A stretch of 64,000 nt of DNA, taken from positions 248,001 through 312,000 of the forward strand of contig NZ_MDDR01000034.1 of NCBI RefSeq assembly GCF_001870435.1. The letters run 5' to 3'. Below the pieces are notes generated by a model, which saw only the letters and a list, made by a program, of their open reading frames with translations, was not told where the DNA came from and did not search any database. The DNA comes from Pseudomonas costantinii. Its GTDB lineage: Bacteria > Pseudomonadota > Gammaproteobacteria > Pseudomonadales > Pseudomonadaceae. Of the stretch, positions 1 to 9,393 are shown piece by piece (within the stretch, counting starts at the first letter, position 1; every line of letters begins with the position of its first letter). Both the position numbers and the translations under genes were made by a program.

Positions 1-405
1 CGGACCGGCGGTGTGTGGGTAGCCCAAGCGCTCCTGGAAGCACTGGGCAGCGACTCGCCGCTGGGCACTTTGGATGTTTCCTTCTACCGCGACGACTTCA
101 GCCAGAACGGCCTGCACCCGCAAGTGCGCCCTTCTGCCCTGCCGTTCGAGATCGAAGGCCAGCACTTGGTGCTGATCGATGACGTGCTGATGAGCGGCCG
201 CACCATCCGTGCCGCCATGAATGAACTGTTCGACTATGGCCGCCCGGCCAGCGTAACCCTGGTCTGCCTGCTGGACCTGGACGCCGGCGAATTGCCGATC
301 AGCCCGGATGTGGTTGGCGCGACGCTGTCCCTTGAAGCCCACCAGCGGGTAAAATTGTCCGGTCCCACGCCGCTCGAACTCGAACTGCAAGACCTTGCCC
401 TTTAA
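1..405 (+). CDS. pyrR: PyrR bifunctional pyrimidine regulator / uracil phosphoribosyltransferase (5' end cut off)
   Basis: The reading frame is open from base 1 and continues to the stop at 405, so the gene starts outside the window. About 134 residues are present and the family is about 170 long, so roughly 35 N-terminal residues are missing. The PRPP-binding loop is visible as [16 protein letters not shown]. The family converts uracil and PRPP to UMP. In Gram-positives it also controls pyr mRNA attenuation, while in Pseudomonas it has been linked to pyrimidine-responsive transcription. It lies 24 bp before pyrB on the same strand, which agrees with a pyrR-pyrB-pyrC' operon. Assignment is firm; the regulatory role here is inferred from the family. 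Confidence 0.93.
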   Translation, partial: RTGGVWVAQALLEALGSDSPLGTLDVSFYRDDFSQNGLHPQVRPSALPFEIEGQHLVLIDDVLMSGRTIRAAMNELFDYGRPASVTLVCLLDLDAGELPISPDVVGATLSLEAHQRVKLSGPTPLELELQDLAL

Positions 406-429
406 ACCGCCTTGTACAGAGTCCCCGCG

Positions 430-1434
430 ATGACGCCTCTAGATGCCAAGCGCCCGCTGCAGCTCAATGCTCAGGGCCAGCTGCAACACTTCCTGTCCCT
501 CGACGGTTTGCCCCGCGAACTGCTCACTGAAATCCTCGACACTGCCGACTCGTTCCTCGAAGTCGGCGGCCGGGCGGTGAAGAAGGTCCCGCTGCTGCGC
601 GGCAAGACCATCTGCAACGTGTTCTTCGAGAACTCGACCCGCACCCGCACCACCTTTGAACTGGCGGCCCAACGGCTGTCGGCCGACGTGATCACGCTGA
701 ACGTGTCCACCTCGTCGGCGAGCAAGGGCGAAACCCTGCTCGACACCCTGCGCAACCTGGAGGCCATGGCCGCCGACATGTTCGTGGTACGCCATGGCGA
801 CTCCGGCGCCGCGCATTTCATCGCCGAGCACGTGTGCCCGCAGGTGGCGATCATCAACGGCGGCGACGGCCGTCACGCCCACCCGACCCAGGGCATGCTC
901 GACATGCTCACCATCCGTCGGCACAAGGGCAGCTTTGAAAACCTCTCGGTGGCCATCGTCGGCGACATCCTGCACTCGCGGGTCGCACGCTCGAACATGC
1001 TGGCCCTGAAAACCCTGGGTTGCCCGGACATCCGCGTGATCGCGCCAAAAACCTTGCTGCCGATCGGCATCGAGCAGTACGGCGTGAAGGTCTACACCGA
1101 CATGACCGAAGGCCTCAAGGATGTGGACGTGGTGATCATGCTGCGCCTGCAACGCGAGCGCATGTCGGGTGGGCTGCTGCCGAGCGAAGGCGAGTTCTAC
1201 CGCCTGTTCGGCCTGACCACCGCGCGTTTGGCCGGTGCCAAGCCGGATGCCATCGTGATGCACCCTGGCCCGATCAACCGCGGGGTAGAGATTGAGTCGG
1301 CAGTGGCCGACGGCCCTCAATCGGTGATCTTGAACCAGGTCACCTACGGCATTGCCGTGCGCATGGCGGTACTGTCCATGGCCATGAGCGGGCAAACCGC
1401 GCAACGTCAATTCGAGCAGGAGAACGCCCAGTGA
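430..1434 (+). CDS. pyrB: Aspartate carbamoyltransferase catalytic chain
   Basis: 334 residues. It condenses carbamoyl phosphate and aspartate in the first committed step of UMP synthesis. The carbamoyl-phosphate loop STRTRT lies at residues 69-74, followed by HPTQ and the C-terminal HPGPINRG motif. An in-frame TTG at 412 would add six residues; I chose the ATG at 430 because it gives the usual Pseudomonas length and N-terminus ([10 protein letters not shown]). The stop overlaps the GTG start of the next gene (GTGA), so the two are translationally coupled. In Pseudomonas the active enzyme is a PyrB-PyrC' dodecamer, which fits this coupling. Confidence 0.97.
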   Translation: MTPLDAKRPLQLNAQGQLQHFLSLDGLPRELLTEILDTADSFLEVGGRAVKKVPLLRGKTICNVFFENSTRTRTTFELAAQRLSADVITLNVSTSSASKGETLLDTLRNLEAMAADMFVVRHGDSGAAHFIAEHVCPQVAIINGGDGRHAHPTQGMLDMLTIRRHKGSFENLSVAIVGDILHSRVARSNMLALKTLGCPDIRVIAPKTLLPIGIEQYGVKVYTDMTEGLKDVDVVIMLRLQRERMSGGLLPSEGEFYRLFGLTTARLAGAKPDAIVMHPGPINRGVEIESAVADGPQSVILNQVTYGIAVRMAVLSMAMSGQTAQRQFEQENAQ

Positions 1435-2702
1435 AGCTCAGCATTCTCGGCGCCCGTGTCATCGATCCGGTCAGTGGCCTGGATCAAGTTACCGATCTTC
1501 ATCTGGAAGCCGGCAAAATCATCGCCATCGGCGCCGCCCCCAGCGATTTCAGCCCCAGCCAGACTATCGACGCCAAAGGCCTGGTGGCCGCGCCTGGCCT
1601 GGTGGACTTGAACGTCGCTCTGCGCGAGCCGGGTTACAGCCGCAAAGGCAACATCACCAGCGAGACCCGCGCCGCTGCGGCCGGTGGCGTGACCAGCCTG
1701 TGCTGCCCGCCCCACACCAAGCCGATCCTGGACACTTCGGCCGTGACCGAGCTGATCCTCGACCGCGCCCGTGAAGCCGGCAATTGCAAAGTGTTCCCCA
1801 TCGGCGCCCTGAGCAAAGGCCTGGAAGGCGAACAACTCGCCGAGTTGATTGCCCTGCGCGACGCTGGTTGTGTGGCCTTCGGCAACGGCCTGGAAAGCTT
1901 CCGTAGCACCCGCACCCTGTGCCGTGCCCTGGAATACGCGGCCACCTTCGATTTGACGGTGATCTTCCACTCCCAGGACCGTGATTTGGCTGAAGGCGGC
2001 CTGGCCCATGAAGGCGCTGTCGCCAGCTTCCTTGGCCTGCCGGGCATCCCGGAAACCGCTGAGACGGTGGCCCTGGCCCGCGACCTGCTGCTGGTGGAAC
2101 AAAGCGGCGTGCGCGCGCACTTCAGCCAACTGACCAGCGCTCGTGGCGTGGCCCTGATTGCTCAGGCTCAGGCGCGTGGCCTGCCGGTGACGGCGGATGT
2201 GGCGCTCTACCAGCTGATTTTGACGGATGAGGCACTGATCGACTTCTCCAGCCTGTATCACGTGCAACCGCCACTGCGCACCCGTGCCGACCGTGACGGT
2301 TTGCGGGCGGCAGTGAAGTCGGGTGTGGTCTCGGCAATCTCCAGCCACCACCAGTCCCACGAACGGGATGCCAAGCTGGCACCGTTTGGCGCGACTGAGC
2401 CGGGTATCAGCAGCGTCGAGCTGTTACTGCCGTTGGCGATGACCTTGGTGGAAGATGGCTTACTGGACCTGCCGACGCTGCTGACGCGCCTGAGTGCCGG
2501 CCCCGCCGAGGCATTGCGCCTGCCAGCGGGCAAGTTGGCGGTGGGTTCGCCGGCGGATCTGGTGCTGTTTGACCTGGCCAGCTCCACGGTTGCCGGGGAG
2601 CACTGGCTGTCCAAGGGTGAAAACTGCCCGTTCATCGGCCATAGCCTGCCGGCGACGGTGCGCTACACCTTGGTGGATGGGCGAATCAGCTACCAGGCCT
2701 GA
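1431..2702 (+). CDS. pyrC': Non-catalytic dihydroorotase-like subunit of aspartate carbamoyltransferase
   Basis: 423 residues with the amidohydrolase fold, starting at a GTG that overlaps the pyrB stop by 4 bp. Active dihydroorotases have an HxH metal pair in the segment DLHxHLREPG. Here it reads [10 protein letters not shown], so both histidines are gone (residues 61-63 are N-V-A). The later metal aspartate segment, normally DHAPH, reads SSHHQSH, so the aspartate is also missing. This is direct evidence that it cannot act as a dihydroorotase. The family role known in Pseudomonas is structural: PyrC' is needed to assemble active PyrB. A catalytic dihydroorotase must be encoded elsewhere. Confidence 0.94.
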   Translation: MKLSILGARVIDPVSGLDQVTDLHLEAGKIIAIGAAPSDFSPSQTIDAKGLVAAPGLVDLNVALREPGYSRKGNITSETRAAAAGGVTSLCCPPHTKPILDTSAVTELILDRAREAGNCKVFPIGALSKGLEGEQLAELIALRDAGCVAFGNGLESFRSTRTLCRALEYAATFDLTVIFHSQDRDLAEGGLAHEGAVASFLGLPGIPETAETVALARDLLLVEQSGVRAHFSQLTSARGVALIAQAQARGLPVTADVALYQLILTDEALIDFSSLYHVQPPLRTRADRDGLRAAVKSGVVSAISSHHQSHERDAKLAPFGATEPGISSVELLLPLAMTLVEDGLLDLPTLLTRLSAGPAEALRLPAGKLAVGSPADLVLFDLASSTVAGEHWLSKGENCPFIGHSLPATVRYTLVDGRISYQA

Positions 2703-2710
2703 TAACGGTA

Positions 2711-2827
2711 ATGATCGTTCCCACGCTCTGCGTGGGAATGCATCCTCTGACGCTCTGCGTCATGGCCTCAAGAGCGGACGCGGAGCGTCCAGGGCGGCGT
2801 TCCCACGCAGAGCGTGGGAACGATCAT
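2711..2827. repeat. 117-bp compound palindromic repeat (family A, copy 1)
   Basis: The element begins and ends with inverted copies of GATCGTTCCCACGC, and each end is itself a hairpin (GTTCCCACGCTCTGCGTGGGAA). Between them lie two shorter palindromes of the type GACGCTCTGCGTC. It sits between the convergent genes pyrC' and the TM2 protein. Similar full copies occur at 11974, 37325, 45231 and 49286, and solo palindromes at 15170 and 40160. It carries no open frame of its own, so it looks like a MITE- or REPIN-type element moved by proteins encoded elsewhere. Confidence 0.9.
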
Positions 2828-2834
2828 GGCGCGC

Positions 2835-3263
2835 TCAGCGCCCGGCGTTGCGCTCGGCATTGCGGATCGAGATCTGGGTATTCAACGTCCAGAAGTCATA
2901 CAGCACCCCAATCAGGAACAAACCGCCGGTCAGCAGGTAGATCAGACCGGTGATCCATTTGCCCTGGTACATACGGTGCAAGCCGAACACACCCAGGAAT
3001 GCCAGCAGTATCCACGCCACGTTGTATTCGATCGGCCCGGCGGTAAAACGCAGGTCCGCTTCACGGTCCATGGCCGGGATCAGGAACAAGTCGATCAGCC
3101 AACCAATGCCCAGCAGGCCAAAGGTGAAAAACCAGATGGTCCCGGTAACCGGCTTGCCGTAATAGAAGCGATGCGCCCCGGTAAAACCGAAAATCCAGAG
3201 CAGGTAACCGATCACCTTGCTGTGGGTGTCTTGCTGCGAAACATCCTGTCGATAGGTGTTCAT
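2835..3263 (-). CDS. TM2-domain membrane protein
   Basis: 142 residues. Two tandem TM2 units are visible, each with a pattern G-x-H-R-x-Y-x-G-K followed by a TG pair and a second hydrophobic stretch (about residues 14-65 and 78-130), giving four predicted membrane spans. The function of bacterial TM2 proteins is not established. The ATG at 3263 is preceded on its strand by a purine-rich AAAAGAGG ribosome site. It is transcribed away from the peptidase at 3513 and converges on pyrC'. Confidence 0.85.
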   Translation of the reverse strand: MNTYRQDVSQQDTHSKVIGYLLWIFGFTGAHRFYYGKPVTGTIWFFTFGLLGIGWLIDLFLIPAMDREADLRFTAGPIEYNVAWILLAFLGVFGLHRMYQGKWITGLIYLLTGGLFLIGVLYDFWTLNTQISIRNAERNAGR

Positions 3264-3512
3264 GAAGTACCTCTTTTGCCTCGATAGATAAAATTTTTCA
3301 TTTTCTTTGTGACTTTTTTACGGGCGCCCGACGTACGGTGAATGGTATCTTCCCTCCCGCAAAGCCTTACACCGCCTGACTTGTGTAGGACAATTGTGGC
3401 GATTCGTCGCGTTTTTCCTGAATTTGACCCCAAGGTTCAGTCGACAAACGGCCTGAGAACGACACAAAAACCTGTTATAAAGTTGCGCGCAAACCTTAAA
3501 GAGCCACGCCTA

Positions 3513-4151
3513 ATGCGACCATTTTTCAAGACATGGCTAACCATTTGCCTATTAATGCCACTGGCCGCCCACGCCACCAATCGTGAGCAACGACTTCCGA
3601 ACGTTAATGGTTTCACCCCTAAAGTTCATAGCACTCCCAGCACTGCCAAATCGGTAAAGCCAACCGTTAACCGCCCGACTCAAGTGAGCAAGGCCCACCA
3701 CGGTAAAACGCTTCACACCCAACTGGCCGTGAACACCAAGCAAAGCAGCAACGTCCTCAGCCGCGCAGTCAACGTGCTCGGTACTCCTTATCGTTGGGGC
3801 GGCAGCAGCCCAAGTAAAGGGTTCGACTGCAGTGGTTTGGTGAAATATGCATTTAATGACGTTAAAGCGGTGGATTTGCCACGCACGTCCAACGCCATGG
3901 CTGCCGGCCACGGGCTGAAAGTTGACCGCAAGGACCTGAAACCGGGCGACCTGTTGTTCTTCAAGCTGAAGAGCCGCCAGGTCAACCACGTTGCCATCTA
4001 CCTGGGCAACGACCGCTTTATCCACGCACCGCGTCGTGGCAAGTCGGTCAGCATCGACACGCTGAAAAAACCGTTCTGGGACAAGAACTACGTAATTGCC
4101 AAGCGAGTTCTGCCTAAAGAGCACAGCAACCTGCGGGTAGTGCAGCGCTAA
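3513..4151 (+). CDS. Secreted C40 (NlpC/P60) cell-wall peptidase
   Basis: 212 residues from the ATG at 3513; upstream in-frame starts would bury the signal peptide. A signal peptide (MRPFFKTWLTICLLMPLAAHA) covers residues 1-21. A Thr/Lys/Pro-rich linker of about 55 residues follows, then the C40 domain from about residue 80. The catalytic Cys is C106 in GFDCSGLV, the His is H159 in NHVAIYLG, and the third polar residue is H171 in FIHAP. The family cuts gamma-D-glutamyl-diaminopimelate bonds in peptidoglycan stems. No LysM, SH3 or lipobox is seen, so it is probably periplasmic and soluble. The 249 bp upstream hold its promoter region but I assign no clear boxes. Confidence 0.9.
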   Translation: MRPFFKTWLTICLLMPLAAHATNREQRLPNVNGFTPKVHSTPSTAKSVKPTVNRPTQVSKAHHGKTLHTQLAVNTKQSSNVLSRAVNVLGTPYRWGGSSPSKGFDCSGLVKYAFNDVKAVDLPRTSNAMAAGHGLKVDRKDLKPGDLLFFKLKSRQVNHVAIYLGNDRFIHAPRRGKSVSIDTLKKPFWDKNYVIAKRVLPKEHSNLRVVQR

Positions 4152-4190
4152 TCTGACAAGCACCCGGCTCCCTGATTTGGAATACCGCCC

Positions 4191-4222
4191 AATGTGGGAG
4201 CTGGCTTGCCTGCTCCCACATT
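4191..4222. repeat. REP palindrome (family B) between convergent genes
   Basis: The hairpin AATGTGGGAG...CTCCCACATT encloses CTGGCTTGCCTG. It lies between the NlpC/P60 peptidase and pilT, which converge. It has the core TGTGGGAGCTGGCTTGCC shared with the elements at 24165, 27949, 30586, 32481, 33842 and 59476. Confidence 0.85.
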
Positions 4223-4236
4223 GATATCAGCCTCCT

Positions 4237-5271
4237 TTAGAAATCAGTCGGCACCCTCGCCTTCTCCCGCGCGTCCTCCCGGCTGATCAGCCCCTCGCCG
4301 ACCAGAGCCTTCAAGCTCATATCCAACGTTTTCATCCCCAACGCGCCACCGGTCTGAATCGCCGAGACCATCTGCGCCACCTTGTCCTCGCGAATCAGGT
4401 TACGGATTGCCGGCGTACCCAGCATGATTTCATGGGCTGCCACCCGCCCGCCGCCGATCTTCTTCACCAGCACCTGTGAAACCACAGCCTGCAGCGACTC
4501 CGACAGCATCGAACGCACCATCGCTTTTTCCCCCTCCGCAAACACATCCACCAGCCTGTCCACGGTTTTTGCGGCCGACGTGGTGTGCAGAGTGCCAAAT
4601 ACCAGATGCCCCGTCTCAGCCGCCGTCAGCGCCAGGCGGATGGTTTCCAGGTCACGCAGCTCGCCAACCAGAATCACATCAGGGTCTTCGCGTAGTGCCG
4701 AGCGCAGCGCAGCCGAAAAGCTATGGGTATCGCGGTGTACCTGCCGCTGGTTGATCAAGGCGGTTTTCGGCTTGTGGATAAATTCGATGGGATCTTCCAG
4801 GGTGAGGATGTGCTGGCGGCGATGCCTGTTGAGGTAGTCAATCATCGCCGCCAGGGTGGTGGACTTTCCGGAGCCGGTGGGCCCGGTCACCAGCACCAGG
4901 CCGCGCGGCAATTGGGCAATACGCTTGAACACCTCTCCCAGCCCGAGACTTTCCAGGCTTTGGACCTCTGCCGGGATGATGCGAAAAACCGCGCCCATGC
5001 CGCGGCTCTGCTGGAACACATTCGCCCTGAACCGCGCCACGTCGGGCAGCTCGAAGGCAAAATCCGTTTCAAGAGATGTTTCGAAATCCTTTTGTTGATG
5101 CCGGCTGAGCAACGGGCTTAATAAGTCCGCAACTTGCAGGGGCGAAAGCACTGGCCAATCCAGAGGCCATACCTCGCCATCAACACGCAGCATCGGCGCC
5201 AGGCCGGCCGACAAATGCAGGTCGGAGGCGCCACGGCGCACGCTGACCGTCAGCAATTCAGTGATATCCAT
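4237..5271 (-). CDS. pilT: Type IV pilus retraction ATPase PilT
   Basis: 344 residues, the usual PilT length, from the ATG at 5271; longer in-frame extensions run into the divergent yggS and are not used. Walker A is GPTGSGKST (residues 130-138). The Asp-box region and Walker B (ILVGELRD) follow, and the C-terminal AIRNLI motif, needed for retraction in this family, is present. PilT is the cytoplasmic hexameric motor that depolymerises pili. In P. aeruginosa pilU follows pilT; here the next gene in that direction is the NlpC/P60 peptidase, so pilU is not adjacent. Confidence 0.96.
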   Translation of the reverse strand: MDITELLTVSVRRGASDLHLSAGLAPMLRVDGEVWPLDWPVLSPLQVADLLSPLLSRHQQKDFETSLETDFAFELPDVARFRANVFQQSRGMGAVFRIIPAEVQSLESLGLGEVFKRIAQLPRGLVLVTGPTGSGKSTTLAAMIDYLNRHRRQHILTLEDPIEFIHKPKTALINQRQVHRDTHSFSAALRSALREDPDVILVGELRDLETIRLALTAAETGHLVFGTLHTTSAAKTVDRLVDVFAEGEKAMVRSMLSESLQAVVSQVLVKKIGGGRVAAHEIMLGTPAIRNLIREDKVAQMVSAIQTGGALGMKTLDMSLKALVGEGLISREDAREKARVPTDF

Positions 5272-5328
5272 AGGGCTTTCCATTTCCAGTAGAATGCCGC
5301 GGACTCCATATCCACGGGCGCATCTTGA

Positions 5329-6015
5329 ATGTCGACGATAGCAGACAACATTGGCCTGGTTAGCGAGCGGATCCGTGCCGCGGCCCACGCCGTGCAACGT
5401 GACGAAAACAGCATCCACCTGCTGGCCGTGAGCAAGACCAAACCCGCACAAGCCGTGCGCGAAGCCTATGCCGCCGGGATGTGCGACTTTGGCGAAAACT
5501 ACCTGCAGGAAGCCTTGGGCAAACAGGCCGATTTAACCGACCTGCCCTTGAGTTGGCACTTCATCGGCCCCATTCAATCGAACAAGACTCGTGCGATCGC
5601 CGAGAACTTCGCTTGGGTACATTCCGTGGACCGCCTGAAAATCGCACAACGCCTGTCCGAACAACGCCCGGCCGACCTGCCACCGCTGAACATCTGCATC
5701 CAGGTCAACGTCAGTGGCGAAGCCAGCAAGTCCGGTTGTACACCCGCCGACCTGCCGGCCCTGGCCAATGCAATCAGCGCCCTGCCACGTTTGAAGCTGC
5801 GTGGTTTGATGGCGATCCCCGAGCCGACTGAAAATCGAGCTGAGCAAGATGCAGCCTTCGCCGCCGTACGCGACCTGCAGGCCAGTTTGAATCTGCCGCT
5901 CGACACACTTTCCATGGGCATGAGCCACGACCTTGAGTCGGCCATCGCTCAAGGCGCCACCTGGGTGCGGATCGGAACCGCCCTGTTTGGTGCCCGCGAC
6001 TACGGCCAGCCATGA
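5329..6015 (+). CDS. yggS: YggS/PROSC-type pyridoxal phosphate homeostasis protein
   Basis: 228 residues, a single-domain alanine-racemase-like TIM barrel. The PLP-lysine segment is LLAVSKTKPA near residues 31-40, and the later motifs HFIGPIQSNK and MGMSHDLESAI are present. The family binds and buffers pyridoxal phosphate and affects amino-acid pools. It is divergent from pilT across 57 bp and is followed after 33 bp by proC and then yggT, a gene order found widely in proteobacteria. Confidence 0.95.
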   Translation: MSTIADNIGLVSERIRAAAHAVQRDENSIHLLAVSKTKPAQAVREAYAAGMCDFGENYLQEALGKQADLTDLPLSWHFIGPIQSNKTRAIAENFAWVHSVDRLKIAQRLSEQRPADLPPLNICIQVNVSGEASKSGCTPADLPALANAISALPRLKLRGLMAIPEPTENRAEQDAAFAAVRDLQASLNLPLDTLSMGMSHDLESAIAQGATWVRIGTALFGARDYGQP

Positions 6016-6048
6016 AATGGCTGACTTTCCTCTGAATAAGGACCTGTC

Positions 6049-6867
6049 ATGAGCAGCACCCGTATTGCTTTTATCGGCGCCGGTAACATGGCGGCCAGCC
6101 TGATCGGTGGCCTGCGGGCCAAGGGCCTGGAGGCCGCGCAGATCCGCGCCAGCGACCCGGGCGCCGACACCCGCGACCGCGTCAGCGCCGAACATGGCAT
6201 TGAAACCTTTGCCGACAACGCCGAGGCCATCCAGGGCGTTGATGTGATCGTGCTGGCGGTCAAGCCACAAGCCATGAAGGCGGTGTGTGAAAGCCTGCGC
6301 CCGAGCCTGCAACCGCACCAACTGGTGGTGTCGATTGCCGCCGGTATCACCTGCGCCAGCATGAACAACTGGCTTGGCACCCAGCCAATCGTGCGCTGCA
6401 TGCCCAACACCCCGGCGCTGTTGCGCCAAGGTGTAAGTGGTTTGTACGCCACCGCTGAAGTGACGGCTGCGCAACGCGATCAGGCTCAAGAGCTACTGTC
6501 CGCTGTGGGCATCGCCCTGTGGCTGGAACAGGAGCAGCAACTGGACGCGGTCACCGCCGTTTCCGGCAGTGGCCCGGCGTACTTCTTCCTGCTGATCGAG
6601 GCCATGACCGCTGCCGGCGTGAAACTCGGCCTGCCGCAGGAAATCGCCAAGCAACTGTCCGAACAAACCGCACTGGGCGCCGCGAAAATGGCTGTTTCCA
6701 GCGATGTGGATGCCGCCGAACTGCGCCGTCGCGTGACATCCCCAGGCGGCACCACGCAGGCGGCCATCGAATCGTTCCAGGCCGGGGGCTTTGAAGCCCT
6801 GGTTGAAAAAGCACTGGGTGCCGCAGCACATCGTTCTGCCGAAATGGCCGAACAGCTGGGCAAATAG
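6049..6867 (+). CDS. proC: Pyrroline-5-carboxylate reductase
   Basis: 272 residues. It reduces 1-pyrroline-5-carboxylate to proline with NAD(P)H. The N-terminal Rossmann motif is FIGAGNMAASLIGG (from residue 6), with AVKPQ in the cofactor domain and the C-terminal signature RRRVTSPGGTT. A clear AAGGA ribosome site lies upstream of the ATG. It sits in the yggS-proC-yggT series, so PLP buffering, proline synthesis and a membrane protein are probably co-transcribed. Confidence 0.97.
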   Translation: MSSTRIAFIGAGNMAASLIGGLRAKGLEAAQIRASDPGADTRDRVSAEHGIETFADNAEAIQGVDVIVLAVKPQAMKAVCESLRPSLQPHQLVVSIAAGITCASMNNWLGTQPIVRCMPNTPALLRQGVSGLYATAEVTAAQRDQAQELLSAVGIALWLEQEQQLDAVTAVSGSGPAYFFLLIEAMTAAGVKLGLPQEIAKQLSEQTALGAAKMAVSSDVDAAELRRRVTSPGGTTQAAIESFQAGGFEALVEKALGAAAHRSAEMAEQLGK

Positions 6868-6891
6868 TCGTCCCCTTCAAAGGAATCAAAC

Positions 6892-7479
6892 ATGCTAGGA
6901 ATCAATGACGCTGCCATTTTCATCATCCAAACGCTGGGCAGCCTGTACCTGCTGATCGTGCTGATGCGTTTTATCCTGCAACTGGTGCGGGCGAACTTCT
7001 ACAACCCGCTCTGCCAGTTCGTGGTGAAGGCCACCCAACCGCTGCTCAAGCCACTGCGCCGGGTTGTCCCGAGCATGTTCGGGCTGGACATGTCATCGCT
7101 GGTGCTGGCGCTGCTGCTGCAGGTCCTGCTGTTTGCGGTGATCCTGCTGCTCAATGGCTATCAGGCCACCACCTTGCTGCTGTTGCCATGGGCACTGATC
7201 GGCATCTTCTCGCTGTTTTTGAAGATTATCTTCTGGTCGATGATCATCAGCGTGATCCTGTCGTGGGTTGCTCCCGGCAGCCGCAGCCCGGGTGCCGAGC
7301 TGGTTGCCCAGATTACTGAGCCGGTGCTGGCGCCGTTCCGTCGGTTGATCCCCAACCTGGGCGGCCTGGATATCTCGCCGATCTTCGCGTTTATCGCGAT
7401 CCAGTTGCTGCAAAGCTGGGTAATCCCACGCCTGGCCTTCTACGCGTTCATGCCCAAAGAACTGTTCGGTCTGATCTGA
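6892..7479 (+). CDS. yggT: YggT family integral membrane protein
   Basis: 195 residues with two YGGT units. Each has a hydrophobic span followed by a P-L-L-K/A-P-L/F-R-R motif (QPLLKPLRR in the first, EPVLAPFRR in the second), with four or more membrane spans in total. It is preceded by an AAGGA site and lies 24 bp after proC. The family's role is unsettled; links to osmotic stress and to membrane protein assembly have been suggested in other bacteria. Confidence 0.9.
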   Translation: MLGINDAAIFIIQTLGSLYLLIVLMRFILQLVRANFYNPLCQFVVKATQPLLKPLRRVVPSMFGLDMSSLVLALLLQVLLFAVILLLNGYQATTLLLLPWALIGIFSLFLKIIFWSMIISVILSWVAPGSRSPGAELVAQITEPVLAPFRRLIPNLGGLDISPIFAFIAIQLLQSWVIPRLAFYAFMPKELFGLI

Positions 7480-7493
7480 TTCAGGTCTATCGA

Positions 7494-7526
7494 AGATCGT
7501 TCTCGCGGATTGCGCGAGAACGATCT
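7494..7526. repeat. Perfect 14-bp-arm hairpin related to family A
   Basis: The arms AGATCGTTCTCGCG and CGCGAGAACGATCT surround a 5-base loop. The outer GATCGTT is the same as in the family A palindromes, but the core differs (CTCGCG in place of CCCACGC). No T-run follows, so it is not a standard intrinsic terminator. It lies between yggT and metX. Confidence 0.75.
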
Positions 7527-7546
7527 AAGCAACTCCCCGCCTTTGC

Positions 7547-7575
7547 TTGCCGCTAGGTGCAGCGGTCTTTAGACT
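7547..7575 (+). promoter_or_regulatory. Candidate sigma-70 promoter for metX
   Basis: TTGCCG (7547-7552) and TAGACT (7570-7575) are separated by 17 bp, each matching 4 of 6 consensus bases, and lie about 30 bp before the metX ATG. The spacer contains a small hairpin (CCGCT...AGCGG). This is a pattern match only. Confidence 0.35.
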
Positions 7576-7604
7576 TACGCCTCATTTAAACGAGAGCAGG
7601 GTCG

Positions 7605-8744
7605 ATGCCAGCTGCCTTCCCCCCCGATTCTGTTGGACTGGTCGTGCCCCAAGTGGCGCACTTCAGCGAACCGCTGGCCCTGGCCTGCGGTCGTTCGCTG
7701 CCTGCCTATGACCTGATCTACGAGACCTACGGCCAACTGAACGCCTCGGCGAGCAATGCCGTGCTGATCTGCCACGCCCTGTCCGGCCATCATCACGCCG
7801 CCGGTTTCCACTCCGTCGACGAGCGCAAGCCCGGCTGGTGGGACAGCTGCATCGGCCCCGGCAAGCCCATCGACACAGACAAGTTCTTTGTGGTCAGCCT
7901 GAACAACCTCGGCGGCTGCAACGGCTCTACCGGCCCCAGCAGTGTTAACCCGGAAACCGGCAAACCGTTCGGCGCCGACTTCCCGGTGCTGACCGTGGAA
8001 GACTGGGTGCACAGCCAGGCACGCCTGGCCGACCTGTTGGGCATCAACCAATGGGCCGCCGTGATCGGCGGCAGCCTGGGCGGTATGCAGGCGCTGCAAT
8101 GGACCATCACTTATCCTGATCGCGTGCGCCACTGCCTGGCGATCGCCTCGGCCCCCAAGTTGTCGGCACAGAACATCGCCTTCAACGAAGTTGCGCGCCA
8201 GGCGATCCTCACCGACCCCGAGTTCCACGGTGGGTCGTTCCAGGAAGCGGGCGTGATCCCCAAGCGCGGCTTGATGCTGGCGCGGATGGTCGGGCATATC
8301 ACTTACCTGTCCGATGACTCCATGGGCGAGAAATTCGGCCGTGGCCTCAAGAGCGAGAAGCTCAACTACGACTTCCACAGCGTCGAGTTCCAGGTGGAAA
8401 GCTATCTGCGCTATCAGGGCGAGGAGTTTTCCGGGCGTTTCGACGCCAACACCTACCTGCTGATGACCAAGGCCCTGGACTACTTCGACCCGGCGGCGAA
8501 TCACGACGACGACCTGGCGAAAACCTTCGAGGGCGCCACGGCCAAGTTCTGCGTGATGTCGTTCACCACCGACTGGCGCTTCTCGCCGGCCCGCTCCCGT
8601 GAGCTGGTGGACGCACTGATGGCTGCGCGCAAAGACGTCTGCTACCTGGAGATCGATGCTCCGCAAGGCCACGATGCCTTCCTGATCCCGATCCCGCGCT
8701 ACTTGCAGGCCTTCAGCAACTACATGAACCGCATAACTTTGTGA
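7605..8744 (+). CDS. metX: Homoserine O-acyltransferase (succinyltransferase in Pseudomonas)
   Basis: 379 residues, alpha/beta-hydrolase fold. The nucleophile is S157 in [12 protein letters not shown], and the catalytic His lies in the C-terminal GHDAFL. It activates homoserine at the first methionine-specific step. Family members use acetyl- or succinyl-CoA; Pseudomonas enzymes of this type are reported to be succinyltransferases, which I could not test from the sequence. The start at 7605 follows a GCAGGG site. It is directly followed by metW. Confidence 0.95.
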   Translation: MPAAFPPDSVGLVVPQVAHFSEPLALACGRSLPAYDLIYETYGQLNASASNAVLICHALSGHHHAAGFHSVDERKPGWWDSCIGPGKPIDTDKFFVVSLNNLGGCNGSTGPSSVNPETGKPFGADFPVLTVEDWVHSQARLADLLGINQWAAVIGGSLGGMQALQWTITYPDRVRHCLAIASAPKLSAQNIAFNEVARQAILTDPEFHGGSFQEAGVIPKRGLMLARMVGHITYLSDDSMGEKFGRGLKSEKLNYDFHSVEFQVESYLRYQGEEFSGRFDANTYLLMTKALDYFDPAANHDDDLAKTFEGATAKFCVMSFTTDWRFSPARSRELVDALMAARKDVCYLEIDAPQGHDAFLIPIPRYLQAFSNYMNRITL

Positions 8745-8751
8745 GAACGCC

Positions 8752-9372
8752 ATGAGAGCCGACCTGGAAATCATCCAAGACTGGATCCCCGCCGGCAGCC
8801 GTGTGCTCGACCTTGGCTGCGGTGATGGTGAACTGCTGAGCTGGCTGCGGGACAACAAACAAGTCACCGGCTATGGCCTGGAAAACGACCCGGACAACAT
8901 CGCCCAGTGCGTGGCCAAGGGCATCAACGTAATCGAGCAGGACCTGGACAAGGGCCTCGGCAACTTTGCCAGCAACAGCTTTGACATCGTGGTGATGACC
9001 CAGGCCCTGCAAGCGGTGCACTACCCGGACCGCATCCTCGACGAAATGCTCCGCGTCGGCCGCCAGTGCATCATCACCTTCCCCAACTTCGGCCATTGGC
9101 GCTGCCGCTGGTACCTGGCCAGCAAAGGCCGGATGCCAGTCTCGGATTTCCTGCCGTACACGTGGTACAACACGCCCAACATCCACTTCTGCACCTTCGA
9201 AGACTTCGAAGCCTTGTGCGGCGAGCGTGAAGCCAAGGTGATCAATCGCCTTGCCGTTGATCAACAACATCGCCACGGTTGGGCGAGTAAGCTATGGCCT
9301 AATCTGTTGGGCGAAATCGGAATTTATCGGGTCAGCAGCCCTGGCCTGACCGACCACAAGATTGCCGTCTAA
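8752..9372 (+). CDS. metW: MetW, methionine biosynthesis protein with methyltransferase fold
   Basis: 206 residues. The SAM-binding motif VLDLGCGDGELLSWL lies at about residues 19-33. The metX-metW pairing, here 7 bp apart, is conserved. MetW has been reported to be needed for full MetX activity in several proteobacteria; the mechanism is not something the sequence shows. Confidence 0.94.
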   Translation: MRADLEIIQDWIPAGSRVLDLGCGDGELLSWLRDNKQVTGYGLENDPDNIAQCVAKGINVIEQDLDKGLGNFASNSFDIVVMTQALQAVHYPDRILDEMLRVGRQCIITFPNFGHWRCRWYLASKGRMPVSDFLPYTWYNTPNIHFCTFEDFEALCGEREAKVINRLAVDQQHRHGWASKLWPNLLGEIGIYRVSSPGLTDHKIAV

Positions 9373-9393
9373 TCATTTTCAAGAGGGACGCTT

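Noticed and set aside
7494..7526. An intrinsic terminator after yggT
   Set aside because: The stem is strong but there is no T-run on either side; it is better seen as a relative of the family A palindrome.
7527..7604. A riboswitch before metX
   Set aside because: Only a small hairpin (CCGCT/AGCGG) is visible; no SAM or SAH riboswitch core could be recognised.
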